DNA of 64,000 nt from Thermogemmatispora sp042408735 (GTDB lineage Bacteria; Chloroflexota; Ktedonobacteria; Ktedonobacterales; Ktedonobacteraceae). A program made the translations under genes and the position numbers. This document shows positions 24,487-33,710 of the stretch, one piece after another. The stretch is taken from positions 10,753-74,752 of the forward strand of contig NZ_JBHOQV010000073.1 of the NCBI RefSeq assembly GCF_042408735.1, written 5' to 3'. Position 1 is the first letter of the stretch. Every line of letters begins with the position of its first letter. Below the pieces are notes generated by a model, which saw only the letters and a list, made by a program, of their open reading frames with translations, searched no databases and was not told the DNA's origin.

Positions 24487-24936
24487 CAGACTGGGGGAAC
24501 CTGCGGCGCTCCTGGGGTGTGCGCCCCGGAGGGGCCGCAGCGGTCTCCCTGCTTCCTGCGGCTCGTTTCTCCCTTGCCTCTTTCGTCCGTCTCGCTGTCC
24601 CTTCCCTTCCCTTCCCTCCCCTCCCCATCTCTTCATCGTTTTCTGGCCTTCTCTCTCTCCTTCCCGTAACCCCATCGGGCCATTGCCTGCTCGTTAACGC
24701 CATCAGGGAGGAAAGCGGCGTGTCCTCTGCGCTCTTGTTGAAGAAAAGAGAGGGAGCGCCTGTTCTCATCTTATCCCTATCTGTCTGGGTAAGACCGAAC
24801 GGCAGCGGGCTCCCTCTCTTGCCTATGAGGGGAGGCCTGTCTCCCCTCTTGAGCTGGGCGCTATCGGGGCTGATCTGGCCTCACAAGAGGTAAGAGGCCG
24901 CAAGCTCTAGTCTAACAGCGCTCAGCACTGCTCAGC
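24487..24936. other. Intergenic, polypyrimidine tract and a weak hairpin
   Basis: No gene is supported. The stretch 24590-24665 is almost pure C and T on the plus strand. A 6-bp GGCCTC/GAGGCC hairpin (24877-24899) lies just past the end of dppF on the minus strand and might end the transport operon, but it lacks a U-tract. Confidence 0.4.
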
Positions 24937-25944
24937 TTAGCCTGGGAAATGGCAGGCCACGTAGTGATCGCGCTCTTTCTCTTCGAGCGGCGGCGTCACC
25001 TCGCGGCAGACCTGCTGTGCTTTCCAGCAGCGTGGATGGAAGTTGCAGCCCGGAGGTGGATTGACCGGACTGGGGACGTCGCCTTCCAGGATGATGCGCC
25101 TGCGGCGGGCCTCTACCTCGGGATCAGGCACGGGGATCGCCGAGAGCAGGGCCTGTGTATAGGGGTGCAGCGGCAATTCATAGAGCTTCTCACTGTTGGC
25201 CAGCTCAACGACCCGTCCCAGGTACATCACCGCAACGCGATCGCTGATATGCTTCACCACCGAAAGGTTATGAGCAACAAACAGATAAGTCAGACCGAAC
25301 TCGGCCTGCAGGTCCTGGAGAAGATTCAGAACCTGCGCCTGAATAGAGACATCGAGCGCCGACACAGGCTCGTCGGCGACGATGAAGGAGGGACGCAGCG
25401 CCAGGGCGCGGGCAATACCGATACGCTGGCGCTGGCCGCCGCTGAACTCGTGGGGGAAGCGGTTCACATAGTAGGGGTTGAGTCCCACAACCTCTAACAG
25501 GTGGGCCACCTGCTCGCGGATCTCGCGGGCATTCCCACGCTTAAAATTTTCCAGCGGCTCGGCGATAATCTGTCCCACGGTAAAGCGCGGGTCGAGCGAG
25601 CCGAAGGGGTCCTGAAAAATCATCTGCATCTCGGCGCGCTTCTTGCGCAGCTCAGAGGGCGGCAGCTTTGTCAGCTCAACCCCGTTCAGCTTGACGCTTC
25701 CCTCAGTTGGCTTGATCAGCTGCAGAATAGCGCGTCCGGTGGTCGACTTGCCGCAGCCACTCTCGCCCACCAGGCCGAGCGTCTCGCCGCGGCGAATCGA
25801 CAGATCGACGCCATCGACGGCCTTCACGTGGGCGATCGTACGATTGAAGAGGCCGCCCTTGATTGGAAAATGGACCTTCAGACCCTTCACCTCGACCAGC
25901 GTCGTTCCGGTGGCGGTCGAGGTCGCCATCTGCTGTTGTGCCAT
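24937..25944 (-). CDS. dppF: Dipeptide/oligopeptide ABC transporter ATP-binding protein (DppF/OppF type)
   Basis: The 335-residue protein powers peptide import with DppD. It has Walker A GESGCGKST, the Q-loop MIFQDP, the signature FSGGQRQRIGIARAL, Walker B FIVADEPVSALD and the switch His in YLFVAHNLSVVKH. The C-terminal oligopeptide-transporter extension (DVPSPVNPPPGCNFHPRCWKAQQVC) carries the conserved Cys residues. The N-terminal HFPIKGGLF segment is typical of the F subunit. It is the last gene of the leftward dppB-C-D-F operon, 23 bases after dppD. Confidence 0.95.
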   Translation of the reverse strand: MAQQQMATSTATGTTLVEVKGLKVHFPIKGGLFNRTIAHVKAVDGVDLSIRRGETLGLVGESGCGKSTTGRAILQLIKPTEGSVKLNGVELTKLPPSELRKKRAEMQMIFQDPFGSLDPRFTVGQIIAEPLENFKRGNAREIREQVAHLLEVVGLNPYYVNRFPHEFSGGQRQRIGIARALALRPSFIVADEPVSALDVSIQAQVLNLLQDLQAEFGLTYLFVAHNLSVVKHISDRVAVMYLGRVVELANSEKLYELPLHPYTQALLSAIPVPDPEVEARRRRIILEGDVPSPVNPPPGCNFHPRCWKAQQVCREVTPPLEEKERDHYVACHFPG

Positions 25945-25967
25945 AGCGTCCTTCTCCCTCTCCCTGA

Positions 25968-26945
25968 CTAGCTAGGATAGAAGCAAGCGGCGAGCTGCTC
26001 ACCGCGGCCTACCGGCTTCAACTCTGGCCGTTCCTGACGGCAGCGAGCCTGGACCCGCGGGCAGCGCGGTGCGTAGGGGCAGCCGACGATATCGCGTGAG
26101 AGGTCGGGGGGCTGCCCGGGGATGGGAGTCAGGCGCGTGCCGCGCTTCTCGTCCAGGCGAGGAATCGACTGCAGGAGTCCGACGGTGTAGGGGTGGGCTG
26201 GCGTCTGGAAGATCTGGCGTACCGGGGCCGACTCGACAACGTGGCCGGCGTACATCACGATCACATGCTCACAGGTCCCGGCTACCACGCCCAGATCGTG
26301 GGTGATCAGCATCAGGGCCGTGCCGAACTCCTTGGCCAGGCCCTTCATGAGTTCGAGAATCTGGGCCTGAATGGTCACATCGAGGGCCGTGGTCGGCTCG
26401 TCGGCAATCAGGAGCTGCGGGTTGCAGGCCAGAGCGATGGCGATCATAACGCGCTGGCGCATGCCGCCGCTGAACTCATGGGGGTAGCTTTTGGCTCGTC
26501 GGCGGGCATCGGGGATACGGACCAGATCGAGCATCTCGACGGCCCGCTGCCAGGCCTGGTCGTTCGAGATGCCCTTGCGGTGACGCTTCACCGTCTCGGC
26601 GATCTGGTAGCCGATGGTGAAGACCGGATTGAGCGAGGTCATCGGGTCCTGGAAGACCATCGAGATCTTGCTGCCGCGCAGCTCGGTCATCTCTTCGTTA
26701 TTCTTCTCCAGGATATTCTCGCCGTTGAAGAGGATCTCACCCCCGACAATCTTGCCCGGCGGCGAAGCGATCAGGCGGATGATAGAAAGCGCCGTCACGC
26801 TCTTGCCACAGCCGCTTTCTCCTACTACTCCCAGGGCCTCACCGGGCCGCATAGTGAAGGAAACATCGTCCACGGCCCTGACGACGCCGCTGCGGGTGAA
26901 GAAGTAGGTTTTGAGATTATTCACTTCCAGCAGATTTTCTGGCAT
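25968..26945 (-). CDS. dppD: Dipeptide/oligopeptide ABC transporter ATP-binding protein (DppD/OppD type)
   Basis: The 325-residue protein is the partner ATPase. It has Walker A GESGCGKSV, the signature FSGGMRQRVMIAIAL, Walker B LLIADEPTTALD, the switch region LITHDLGVVAG, and the C-terminal PGQPPDLSRDIVGCPYAPRCPRVQARC extension. The VNNLKTYFFTRSGVVRAVDDVSF start is typical of the D subunit. It lies between dppC and dppF. Together with three nearby binding proteins this builds a complete importer. Confidence 0.95.
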   Translation of the reverse strand: MPENLLEVNNLKTYFFTRSGVVRAVDDVSFTMRPGEALGVVGESGCGKSVTALSIIRLIASPPGKIVGGEILFNGENILEKNNEEMTELRGSKISMVFQDPMTSLNPVFTIGYQIAETVKRHRKGISNDQAWQRAVEMLDLVRIPDARRRAKSYPHEFSGGMRQRVMIAIALACNPQLLIADEPTTALDVTIQAQILELMKGLAKEFGTALMLITHDLGVVAGTCEHVIVMYAGHVVESAPVRQIFQTPAHPYTVGLLQSIPRLDEKRGTRLTPIPGQPPDLSRDIVGCPYAPRCPRVQARCRQERPELKPVGRGEQLAACFYPS

Positions 26946-26975
26946 GGGTGTATGCTCCGCTCTTGCATGGTTCGC

Positions 26976-28070
26976 TTAGTCTTTGGTGCGAGGATCGAAA
27001 GCATCGCGCAGGCCATCGCCAAGGAAGGAGAAGGCCAGTACCAGGATGGCCAGAGCCAGCGATGGGACAAGGACTTCCCAGGGATGAGTATCGACGGCAT
27101 TGCTGGCCTCGGAGATCATCAGCCCGAGGCTGGAACCGGGTTGCTGTACACCCAGGCCCAACAGGCTGATGCTTGCCTCCCCGATGATGGTGTTGGAGAT
27201 ATCGAGCGTGGCGGCCACGACAACGATGCTGAACAGGTTTGGAATAATGTGGCGCCAGATAATCTTGAAGTTGCTGCTACCGGCGGTGCGGGCCGCTTCG
27301 ATGAACTGCTGTTCCTTGATCTGAAGCGTTTGTCCGCGCACAAGACGGGCCATCAAAGGCCAGGAGACGAGCGCCAGGGCTCCGGAGACCAGCAGCAGGC
27401 GGGCGTTCCCGTTGGGACCGATGATAGGGACGTTGCTCAGAGTGGTGTCTGCCCAGGTGCCAAAGATCCCGGTAAGCAGGATGATGAACAGCAGGCCCGG
27501 GAAGGCGAAAATGATGTCCGTGAGACGGGCCAGGACTTGATCGATCCAGCCGCCGAAGTAGCCGGCCAGGACACCGACCAGGATGCCCATGGTAATGTCG
27601 ATCAACTCCACCAACACCGCTACGCTGATAGAGACGAGCAGGCCCTGCATCAGGCGCGCCAGAATATCGCGTCCCAGGTCGTCGGTGCCCAACCAGTACT
27701 GAGCAGATGGCAATTCATCCTGGTGGCTCAGCTCCTGGTGGTAGAAGGTGCGATAGACCGTTGCAGGAATTGGCCCATTGTCGGGGCTGTCGTAAATCCC
27801 TCCAAGATGCTGGTAGATGAAAGGTCCAACGATCGCCAGCAGCACCATGAAGAGGATCACGCCCAGGCTGACCATAGCGCGCGTATCGCGACGCAGGCGC
27901 CGCAGCGATTCGCGCAGCGGTGAGACCGGTTTGCGCTCCTTGGGTCCTTCGGTCTCGGGAATCACCCCAGGCGTCTCGACGAGCAACTCCGGCTCAGCTG
28001 GCACCATCAGGTTCGTGTCCGGGGCAATCAGGGGGGAGGCTGGTTGAATCTCTCGGTCACGCATATCCAT
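26976..28070 (-). CDS. dppC: Peptide ABC transporter permease, DppC/OppC type
   Basis: The 364-residue membrane protein has a cytoplasmic N-terminal extension of about 75 residues rich in Pro and Glu, then a first helix (VSLGVILFMVLLAIVGPFI), the extracytoplasmic loop with YWLGTDDLGRDILARLMQG, and the permease core with the EAARTAGSSNFKIIWRHIIPN coupling motif. It ends LAFSFLGDGLRDAFDPRTK, the standard C-subunit end. The start is 12 bases downstream of the dppB stop, so the two are translationally close. Confidence 0.95.
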   Translation of the reverse strand: MDMRDREIQPASPLIAPDTNLMVPAEPELLVETPGVIPETEGPKERKPVSPLRESLRRLRRDTRAMVSLGVILFMVLLAIVGPFIYQHLGGIYDSPDNGPIPATVYRTFYHQELSHQDELPSAQYWLGTDDLGRDILARLMQGLLVSISVAVLVELIDITMGILVGVLAGYFGGWIDQVLARLTDIIFAFPGLLFIILLTGIFGTWADTTLSNVPIIGPNGNARLLLVSGALALVSWPLMARLVRGQTLQIKEQQFIEAARTAGSSNFKIIWRHIIPNLFSIVVVAATLDISNTIIGEASISLLGLGVQQPGSSLGLMISEASNAVDTHPWEVLVPSLALAILVLAFSFLGDGLRDAFDPRTKD

Positions 28071-28082
28071 TGGTTAGGCCTC

Positions 28083-29042
28083 CTATTCAAGCTTGATGCG
28101 AGGGTCGACCAGCGTGTAGGCGATGTCCGCCAGCAGGTTGCCCAGCACGACCCCGACGGCCAACAGCACAGTAGTCGCCTGAATTACCGGATAGTCGCGG
28201 TCAAGCACGGAAGAGACGGTGATAGTGCCGATGCCTGGGATGTTGAAGATGTTCTCGATAAGGAAAGCTCCTGTAATGGTAAAGCCCAGCGTGACGCCTG
28301 TCACAGTGATCAGAGGGATCAGGGCATTGCGCAAGGCATGCCGATAGATGACAAGGCGTTCGGATAGCCCTTTGGCGCGGGCCGTACGGATGTAATCCTG
28401 GCGCATCACTTCCAACATGCTTGTCCGAGTGATACGCGCGAAGTAGGCGGCCCCGGCTAGACCGAAGACAAGCACGGGGGCAAGCTTAAATTGGATGTCG
28501 CTCCAGGTGTAGTGCCAGGGTTCGCCCCAGTTGGCTACCGGCCAGCCGGCCCCCGTTTCCTGGTCGATGAAAACGATCAGCACCTGCACCAGGACGCAGA
28601 AGACAAAGATGGGCATCGCGTAGAGAACCAGCATGATGCCCATGTTGAGCGTGTCCACCCAGGTATTGGCCTTGAGCGCGGAGATGATCCCTACGGGTAC
28701 CCCGATGAGCAGATAGATGACCAGGGCCCAGAGAGCCAGCTCCATAGAAACCGGCACGCCGTCCCGGAGAATGTCCCAGACCGGACGTCCCTGTGTCTTG
28801 AAGGAGTAGCCAAAGTCAAAATGGGCCAGGTGGACGAGGAAGTTCCAGTACTGCTGATACCAGGGCAAATCCAATCCGTAGGCATGCTTCAGCTGCGCGT
28901 AAAGCTGGGGAGAGAAGTGCTCGCCTAGCATGGTGCGGATGGGATCGCCCGGGGCAAAATAGCCCATGATGAAGGTGATGAAGGTGACTCCAATCACCAC
29001 GAAGACTAAGCCTATGAGGCGCTTGATCAGAAACTGTATCAT
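28083..29042 (-). CDS. dppB: Peptide ABC transporter permease, DppB/OppB type
   Basis: The 319-residue membrane protein has the B-subunit start IQFLIKRLIGLVFVVIGVTFITFIMGYFAPGDP, six predicted helices, and the coupling segment RTARAKGLSERLVIYRHALRNALIPLITVTG. It ends in DIAYTLVDPRIKLE. It opens the dppBCDF operon and is preceded by a strong promoter at 29533-29561, with a leader of about 480 bases. The nearest binding-protein gene is 716 bases upstream and ends in its own hairpin. Confidence 0.95.
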   Translation of the reverse strand: MIQFLIKRLIGLVFVVIGVTFITFIMGYFAPGDPIRTMLGEHFSPQLYAQLKHAYGLDLPWYQQYWNFLVHLAHFDFGYSFKTQGRPVWDILRDGVPVSMELALWALVIYLLIGVPVGIISALKANTWVDTLNMGIMLVLYAMPIFVFCVLVQVLIVFIDQETGAGWPVANWGEPWHYTWSDIQFKLAPVLVFGLAGAAYFARITRTSMLEVMRQDYIRTARAKGLSERLVIYRHALRNALIPLITVTGVTLGFTITGAFLIENIFNIPGIGTITVSSVLDRDYPVIQATTVLLAVGVVLGNLLADIAYTLVDPRIKLE

Positions 29043-29532
29043 GCTAAGCCCCTTACTGTCCTGTCAGCGCTCGCTTGACGAGAAGGAGACGTTCCTCAAG
29101 CCTCTCTATGCTCCCTTGCTATCTCGCTCTGCACCTGCCCCCTGCCTCCCTCGCGGACAAGTGTACCCATGTCACGTTCCGCCAGAGGTGGAAGATCTAT
29201 GAAATGGCACCCTCTCATAGATGGATCTGGACTGTAGCGGACAACAGACGTTACATGACGGATCTTGTCCCTTATTTTAAGGAGCGCTATCAGGCTTGTC
29301 AAGCTAGAGGTTGTGCTTCTGCCATCATATTATTACGCTCGCCTGTCTGCTTTGCTCACATGCTCGTAGAACAATTTCCCACCGTCAACTCGCTCCTGTC
29401 GGGCTGAGCTGGTGAGCGACCTGCGGTTGGACGCTGGCCTGAAGCGACCGGTCTGACGGCAGTGCTTTGGCAGAGTCAAGCAAGGAAACAGGTAGGGAAG
29501 AAAGAAAAACGGACAGACGAACAGCCAGGGTT
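29043..29532. other. Long leader of dppB
   Basis: About 480 bases separate the dppB promoter from its ATG. No coding sequence is supported on either strand. The middle (29215-29390) is less GC-rich than the surroundings. I see no known riboswitch motif. Confidence 0.4.
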
Positions 29533-29561
29533 ATTATAAGGAGCGCTTGGGGCCAGGTCAA
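29533..29561 (-). promoter_or_regulatory. Promoter for the dppBCDF operon
   Basis: On the minus strand TTGACC (29556-29561), exactly 17 bases and TATAAT (29533-29538) form a near-consensus sigma-70-type promoter. It lies immediately downstream of the hairpin that ends the third binding-protein gene, so the permease and ATPase genes can be expressed separately from the binding proteins. Confidence 0.75.
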
Positions 29562-29594
29562 GGGCTGGAGGGAGAGAGGTAGGAGAAAAAGAGG

Positions 29595-29649
29595 GGAGCG
29601 GAGCCTGGTATGGGAGAGCTTTGACTCCCGCGCCATCAGGCTCCGCTCC
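29595..29649 (-). terminator. Intrinsic terminator after the binding-protein gene at 29759
   Basis: A perfect 13-bp stem (arms 29595-29607 and 29637-29649) is followed, reading leftward, by CCTCTTTTTCTCC. An inner GGGAG/CTCCC pairing extends the structure. It sits about 110 bases past the binding-protein stop codon. Confidence 0.7.
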
Positions 29650-29758
29650 GAGAGATTTCTCTACCGGGCGGGCGGACCAGCTACCTGACTGGCTGTAGTA
29701 CCGCTTCTTACCGGCTGCTCTCTTCCTGGCTTGTGGATACCAGCGCTGGCTCTGTCAG

Positions 29759-31477
29759 TTAGTGCTGAGTGATGTAGATCTGCGACCAGTAGTTGGGTGG
29801 AATCAGCTGCTGTGGATTGTAGAAGAAGCCGTGGACATAGGTCTTGACCACATAGGCGGCCTGGACCTGCTCCATCGGCAGCCAGGCGACGTCGTTGACG
29901 AGCTGCTGCTCAGCCTGATTGTAGACCTGGTAGCGAGCCGGGCCGTTAGGCATGGCGTCGGCCTGCTCCAGTTGCTTCTGAGTAGCCTGCTGCTGTGCGG
30001 CATCGGGGCTATGGTTCTGGCCGTAGTTCATATTGTTGTTCGGCACTCCGGCGTCGAACTGCAGGGTAAGCCAGTCCTGCGGATCAGGATAGTCGGCGAT
30101 CCAGGCGATGCCCCAGAACTGCAGGCCGTGAGGGTTGTTCGTTGCTGAGACAATGTCGTCGAGCAGCTTGTTGAAGTCCTCAGCGCGGACTTTGACCGTG
30201 ATGCCGAGCACGCTCTGCCACATCTGGGTCAAAGCGGCGACCTCCCGATCGGCATCGGCGGAGCCACTGGGGTAGGTCAGGGTGATCGTTGGCAGCTGCG
30301 AGACGCTGGTCAACCCTTCATCTTTGAGGCCGGCCTGCAGGTACTGCTTGGCCAGGGTTGGGTTCCCTGCGGTGCTGGTCGTGCCATCTGGCCCTTTGAG
30401 GTTCGGGTTATAGCCCGGCATGCCTTTGGGCACGATGTGATTGGTGGGAATGTAGATATCCTTCCAGACAGCGTGAACGATCTCGTCCTTGTTAATGGCC
30501 AGGGCGAAGGCCCGACGCATGTTAATGCTGTCAAAGGGCTTAACCAGATAGTTCATAGTATAGTAGTTGATCCACAGCTGGGGGGCCAGGTGGAAGTCGT
30601 TCCCTTTGCGGGCCTGATCGATGTTGGCGCTCGGAACGCCGGCTTCATCGACTTGCCCGGCGCGATAGGCCTTGTAGGCGGTATCAGCCTGCTTATAGAA
30701 GGGGAAGATGACCTTCTGCAGCTGGGGCTTGGGGCCGTAGTAGTTGGGGTTGGGAACAAAGACGATCTGCTTGCTGTGCTGGTAGGACTGGACCTTGAAG
30801 GGGCCGGCGCCGCCGCCTTCGTCGAGGTGGTCGGTCCAGGAGGACCCGTACTTATCGATCAGCTTCTTCTCGACAACGTAAGAACAGGAGTAGGTCAGGG
30901 CGTCCAGGAAGTAAGCGGCCTTCTTTTTAATAGTAATGACCACGGTATTCGGGTCAGGAGTCTGGATGCTGTCGCCGATGATGGTCTTGATCTTGCCTTT
31001 CTGGAGAAGGTCGCCATCTTTGATCAGCGCCAGGTAAATGGGGGCCGTGGTCGAGTGCTCTGCTGGTTGCAAGGCGCGATCGATGCTGTAGGCTACGTCT
31101 GCCGAAGTGAGAGGAGTGCCGTCGCTGAATTTGAGGTTGGGACGCAGATGGAAGGTCCAGGTCAGACCATCAGCCGAGGTCTCCCAGGAGGCAGCTAGCT
31201 GCGGCTGAACGGTCAGGTTGTTATCGAGCTGCACCAGGCCGGTGAAGACCATATCGATGGCCTGGATCGAGTAGAGATCGGTCGAGAGGCCGGGATCGAA
31301 GGTCGCTATGTCGCTGACGCCGGCCTCTGGATAGATAAAGACCTGTTTGCTGGCTGGGGCTTTCTCCGTGGAAGTCGTTGATGTTCCGCCACCACAGGCG
31401 GTCAGCAGAAACGCTACGATACAGAGGAAGGTGAGGGCTAGGCCCACAGGGTAGGTTCTCTTGCGTAGCGCGGACAT
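29759..31477 (-). CDS. Peptide ABC transporter substrate-binding lipoprotein (third of three paralogs)
   Basis: The 572-residue product starts at ATG 31477 with GGAGGAG upstream. A signal peptide (about 1-30) ends in the lipobox LLTAC followed by Gly/Ser/Thr. The mature part is a cluster C (SBP_bac_5) protein: LVQLDNNLTVQPQLAASWETSADGLTWTFHLRPNLKFSDGTPLTSADVAYS is the family signature, followed by PFDSINMRRAFALAINKDEIV and the C-terminal NDVAWLPMEQV. It delivers peptides to DppBCDF. It has about the same length and order of motifs as the paralogs at 31992 and 34404. Confidence 0.93.
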   Translation of the reverse strand: MSALRKRTYPVGLALTFLCIVAFLLTACGGGTSTTSTEKAPASKQVFIYPEAGVSDIATFDPGLSTDLYSIQAIDMVFTGLVQLDNNLTVQPQLAASWETSADGLTWTFHLRPNLKFSDGTPLTSADVAYSIDRALQPAEHSTTAPIYLALIKDGDLLQKGKIKTIIGDSIQTPDPNTVVITIKKKAAYFLDALTYSCSYVVEKKLIDKYGSSWTDHLDEGGGAGPFKVQSYQHSKQIVFVPNPNYYGPKPQLQKVIFPFYKQADTAYKAYRAGQVDEAGVPSANIDQARKGNDFHLAPQLWINYYTMNYLVKPFDSINMRRAFALAINKDEIVHAVWKDIYIPTNHIVPKGMPGYNPNLKGPDGTTSTAGNPTLAKQYLQAGLKDEGLTSVSQLPTITLTYPSGSADADREVAALTQMWQSVLGITVKVRAEDFNKLLDDIVSATNNPHGLQFWGIAWIADYPDPQDWLTLQFDAGVPNNNMNYGQNHSPDAAQQQATQKQLEQADAMPNGPARYQVYNQAEQQLVNDVAWLPMEQVQAAYVVKTYVHGFFYNPQQLIPPNYWSQIYITQH

Positions 31478-31991
31478 GGATCGTGCTCCTCCTGTGAGTT
31501 GAACGCCAGCCACTGCAGCAGCCCGCTCAGCGGCGGGAAGGTGCTGCTTGGTGGTAGCTTTGCCAACGTTCAAGTTCCCCCTGGACTCCTTTGCCGGGCG
31601 GAGGCCGCCGAGGGAAGAATGACCGATCCAAAAAACAGGATACGTGCGGTGTTACCAATGAAACACGGCACGCGAAGAGAACAGTCCCTTCTTTAGGGCT
31701 GGACGGTAAGAAGGACCGCTGCCCTATAGGTTGCGCTGGCACCCAGAGTAGCTGAGTCACCCCTGGTAGTAGGTGGGCTTTAACCCTGTTCAGGTTAAAG
31801 ACATTATTACTACGTCTTGTCGGAAGCGGATCTCTCAGTCTCCCTGCAGGCTCGCGAGAAGGAAGGCGGAGAAGATCGGGGGGGAGGAGGAGCGCAGGAC
31901 CAGTAGATCCCTGGAGGCCCGGCCAGGGCAGCCAGCCGTCACGTGGTCTGTGCTGGCTGGCTGGCTGGCTGCACCTGCCCGAGGCCGGGCC
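31478..31991. other. Leader and intergenic region before the third binding-protein gene
   Basis: No gene is supported. The region holds a nested hairpin at 31766-31813, a pair of competing helices at 31684-31725, and the end hairpin of the preceding gene at 31914-31993. It would be a leader of up to several hundred bases for the gene starting at 31477. Confidence 0.55.
31684..31813 (-). promoter_or_regulatory. Structured leader RNA candidate (possible riboswitch or attenuator)
   Basis: Reading leftward: an outer 6-bp helix (GTAGTA/TACTAC, 31808-31813 with 31766-31771) encloses a perfect 8-bp hairpin (CTTTAACC/GGTTAAAG, 31793-31800 with 31778-31785). Further on, AGGGC/GCCCT (31721-31725 with 31695-31699) with an inner CGGT/ACCG competes with a 9-bp helix (31708-31716 with 31684-31693, one bulge). 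It ends about 207 bases before the start codon. It matches no riboswitch class that I can name. Confidence 0.4.
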
Positions 31992-31993
31992 TC
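31914..31993 (-). terminator. Large hairpin at the end of the second binding-protein gene
   Basis: An 11-bp perfect outer stem (31914-31924 with 31983-31993) includes bases of the stop codon, and GGCAGCCAGCC pairs inside with a GGCT repeat tract. There is no U-tract, so it could protect the mRNA 3' end or cause weak termination. Confidence 0.5.
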
Positions 31994-33710
31994 AGTGGAC
32001 GCTGATGTAGACCTGTGACCAGTCGTCAGGAGGCATCTGCAGTTGAGCATCCAGAGTGAAGCCCTGCACGTAGGGCTTGACTACGTAGGCGCTGCGTACC
32101 TGAGTGATGGGTAGCCAGGCCACGTCGTTGACAAGCTGCTGTTCGGCGTTCTGATAAGCCTGCAGGCGAGCATTGGAGTCCGGCAGCGTATCGGCGACCT
32201 CTAGCAGCTTTTGGGTGGCCTGTTGCTGCAGATGATCTGACGAGTTGTTCTGGCCATAGTTCACCTGATTGTAGGGGGAACCAGCATCGAACTGGAGCGT
32301 TGTCCAGTCCTGAGGATCAGGATAGTCGGCCACCCAGCCGATGGCCCACATTTGCAGGCCCTGGGGGTTACCGGCGGTGTTGGATAGCTCGGCCAGCATT
32401 TGATTGAACTCCATAGCCTCGCCTCTGACCCTCACACCCAGCACGTTCTGCCACATCTGAATGGCGGCGGTGATTTCCCTGGCCTGGTCTTGATCGCCGG
32501 CAGAGTAGGTAATCGTAATGGGCGGAAGCTGGGAGGCACTGCTGAGGCCCTCATCTTGCAGACCTTTTTGGAAATACTGGCGTGCCAATTGAGGGTTCCC
32601 GCGCGTGCTGGTTGTGTTGTCTGGACCGCGCAGGTTCGGGTTATAGCCCGGCATTCCCAGGGGAATAATGTGGTTGGTGGGAATGGGAACGTCTTTCCAG
32701 ATGGCGTGCACCAGCTCGTCTTTATTGAGGGCCAGGGCGAAGGCCCGCCGCATGTTGATGCTGTCGAAGGGTTTGGCCAGGTAGTTCATGCCGTAGTATC
32801 TGATCCACAGCTGCGGGATCAGGTGAAACTCTGGTCGGTTGCGAACGCGGGCGACCTGCTGGCTGGGCACGATCGTGATGTCAACCTGACCGGCCTGATA
32901 GGCTTTGTAGGCCGTGTCTGTGTCCTGGTAGAAGGGAAAGATCACCTGCTGTAGCTGAGGCTTGGGACCGTAGTAGTTGGAGTTGGGAACAAAGACGATA
33001 CGCTTGCTGTGGGTATATTCCTTGACTGTGAAGGGGCCGGCTCCTCCCCCCTCTTGTAGGTGATCGGTCCAATTATCTCCGTACTTGTCGATCAGCTTCT
33101 TCTCGACAACGTAGGAACAGGGATAGGTCAGGGCATTGAGAAAATAGGTGGCTTTCTGGCGAGCCAGGATCACAACCGTTTCGGGGTCCGGCGTCAGGAC
33201 GCTGTCGCCGATGATGGTACGGATCTTCCCTTGGGCCAGCCGGTCAGCATCCTTAATGACGCCCAAATAGGTGAGGGCTGTAGTGGAGCGTAGGGCAGGC
33301 TGCAGGGCACGGTCCAGGCTATAGGCGACATCCATTGAGGTCAATGGGGTGCCATCGCTGAATTTCAGATTCGGCTTCAGGTGGAAGGTCCAGGTGAGGC
33401 CGTTGGGCGAGACCGTCCACGAGCTGGCAAGCTGAGGACGGACGATCATGTTCTTATCTAGCGAGACCAGACCAGTGAAGACCATCTGGATGGCTGTGAC
33501 TGAGGGCACGTCGAAAGCCTTTGCGGGGTCAAAGGTTTTCAGGTCCGGAACCCCACGCTCCGGCTCCACGAAGATCTGCTGGCTGAGCGGAGCTTTGCGG
33601 GCGGAGAGCGTATTGCCGGAGCTGCCGCCTCCGCAGGCGCCCAGCAGAACAGTCAGAAGGAAAAGCAGCGCTACAAAGCCTGCTGCGCTCGTACGTTGCT
33701 GGGTAGACAT
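31992..33710 (-). CDS. Peptide ABC transporter substrate-binding lipoprotein (second of three paralogs)
   Basis: The 572-residue product is counted from ATG 33710 (MSTQQRTS), with GGAG about 11 bases upstream; ATG 33725 is an alternative. The signal peptide ends in the lipobox LLGAC. The SBP_bac_5 fold is clear: MVFTGLVSLDKNMIVRPQLASSWTVSPNGLTWTFHLKPNLKFSDGTPLT, then KPFDSINMRRAFALALNKDELV and NDVAWLPITQV. It is similar along its whole length to the genes at 29759 and 34404, indicating tandem duplication. The ligand is presumably a peptide. Confidence 0.93.
   Translation of the reverse strand: MSTQQRTSAAGFVALLFLLTVLLGACGGGSSGNTLSARKAPLSQQIFVEPERGVPDLKTFDPAKAFDVPSVTAIQMVFTGLVSLDKNMIVRPQLASSWTVSPNGLTWTFHLKPNLKFSDGTPLTSMDVAYSLDRALQPALRSTTALTYLGVIKDADRLAQGKIRTIIGDSVLTPDPETVVILARQKATYFLNALTYPCSYVVEKKLIDKYGDNWTDHLQEGGGAGPFTVKEYTHSKRIVFVPNSNYYGPKPQLQQVIFPFYQDTDTAYKAYQAGQVDITIVPSQQVARVRNRPEFHLIPQLWIRYYGMNYLAKPFDSINMRRAFALALNKDELVHAIWKDVPIPTNHIIPLGMPGYNPNLRGPDNTTSTRGNPQLARQYFQKGLQDEGLSSASQLPPITITYSAGDQDQAREITAAIQMWQNVLGVRVRGEAMEFNQMLAELSNTAGNPQGLQMWAIGWVADYPDPQDWTTLQFDAGSPYNQVNYGQNNSSDHLQQQATQKLLEVADTLPDSNARLQAYQNAEQQLVNDVAWLPITQVRSAYVVKPYVQGFTLDAQLQMPPDDWSQVYISVH

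Noticed and set aside
26193..27923. 576-codon open frame antisense to dppD and dppC
   Set aside because: It covers two well-supported transport genes on the other strand and their gap; low-complexity, shadow composition.
31621..31700. T-box-like string (TTGGTAACACCGC) in the leader before the third binding-protein gene
   Set aside because: No stem I with a specifier loop and no proper antiterminator/terminator pair; match is too short.
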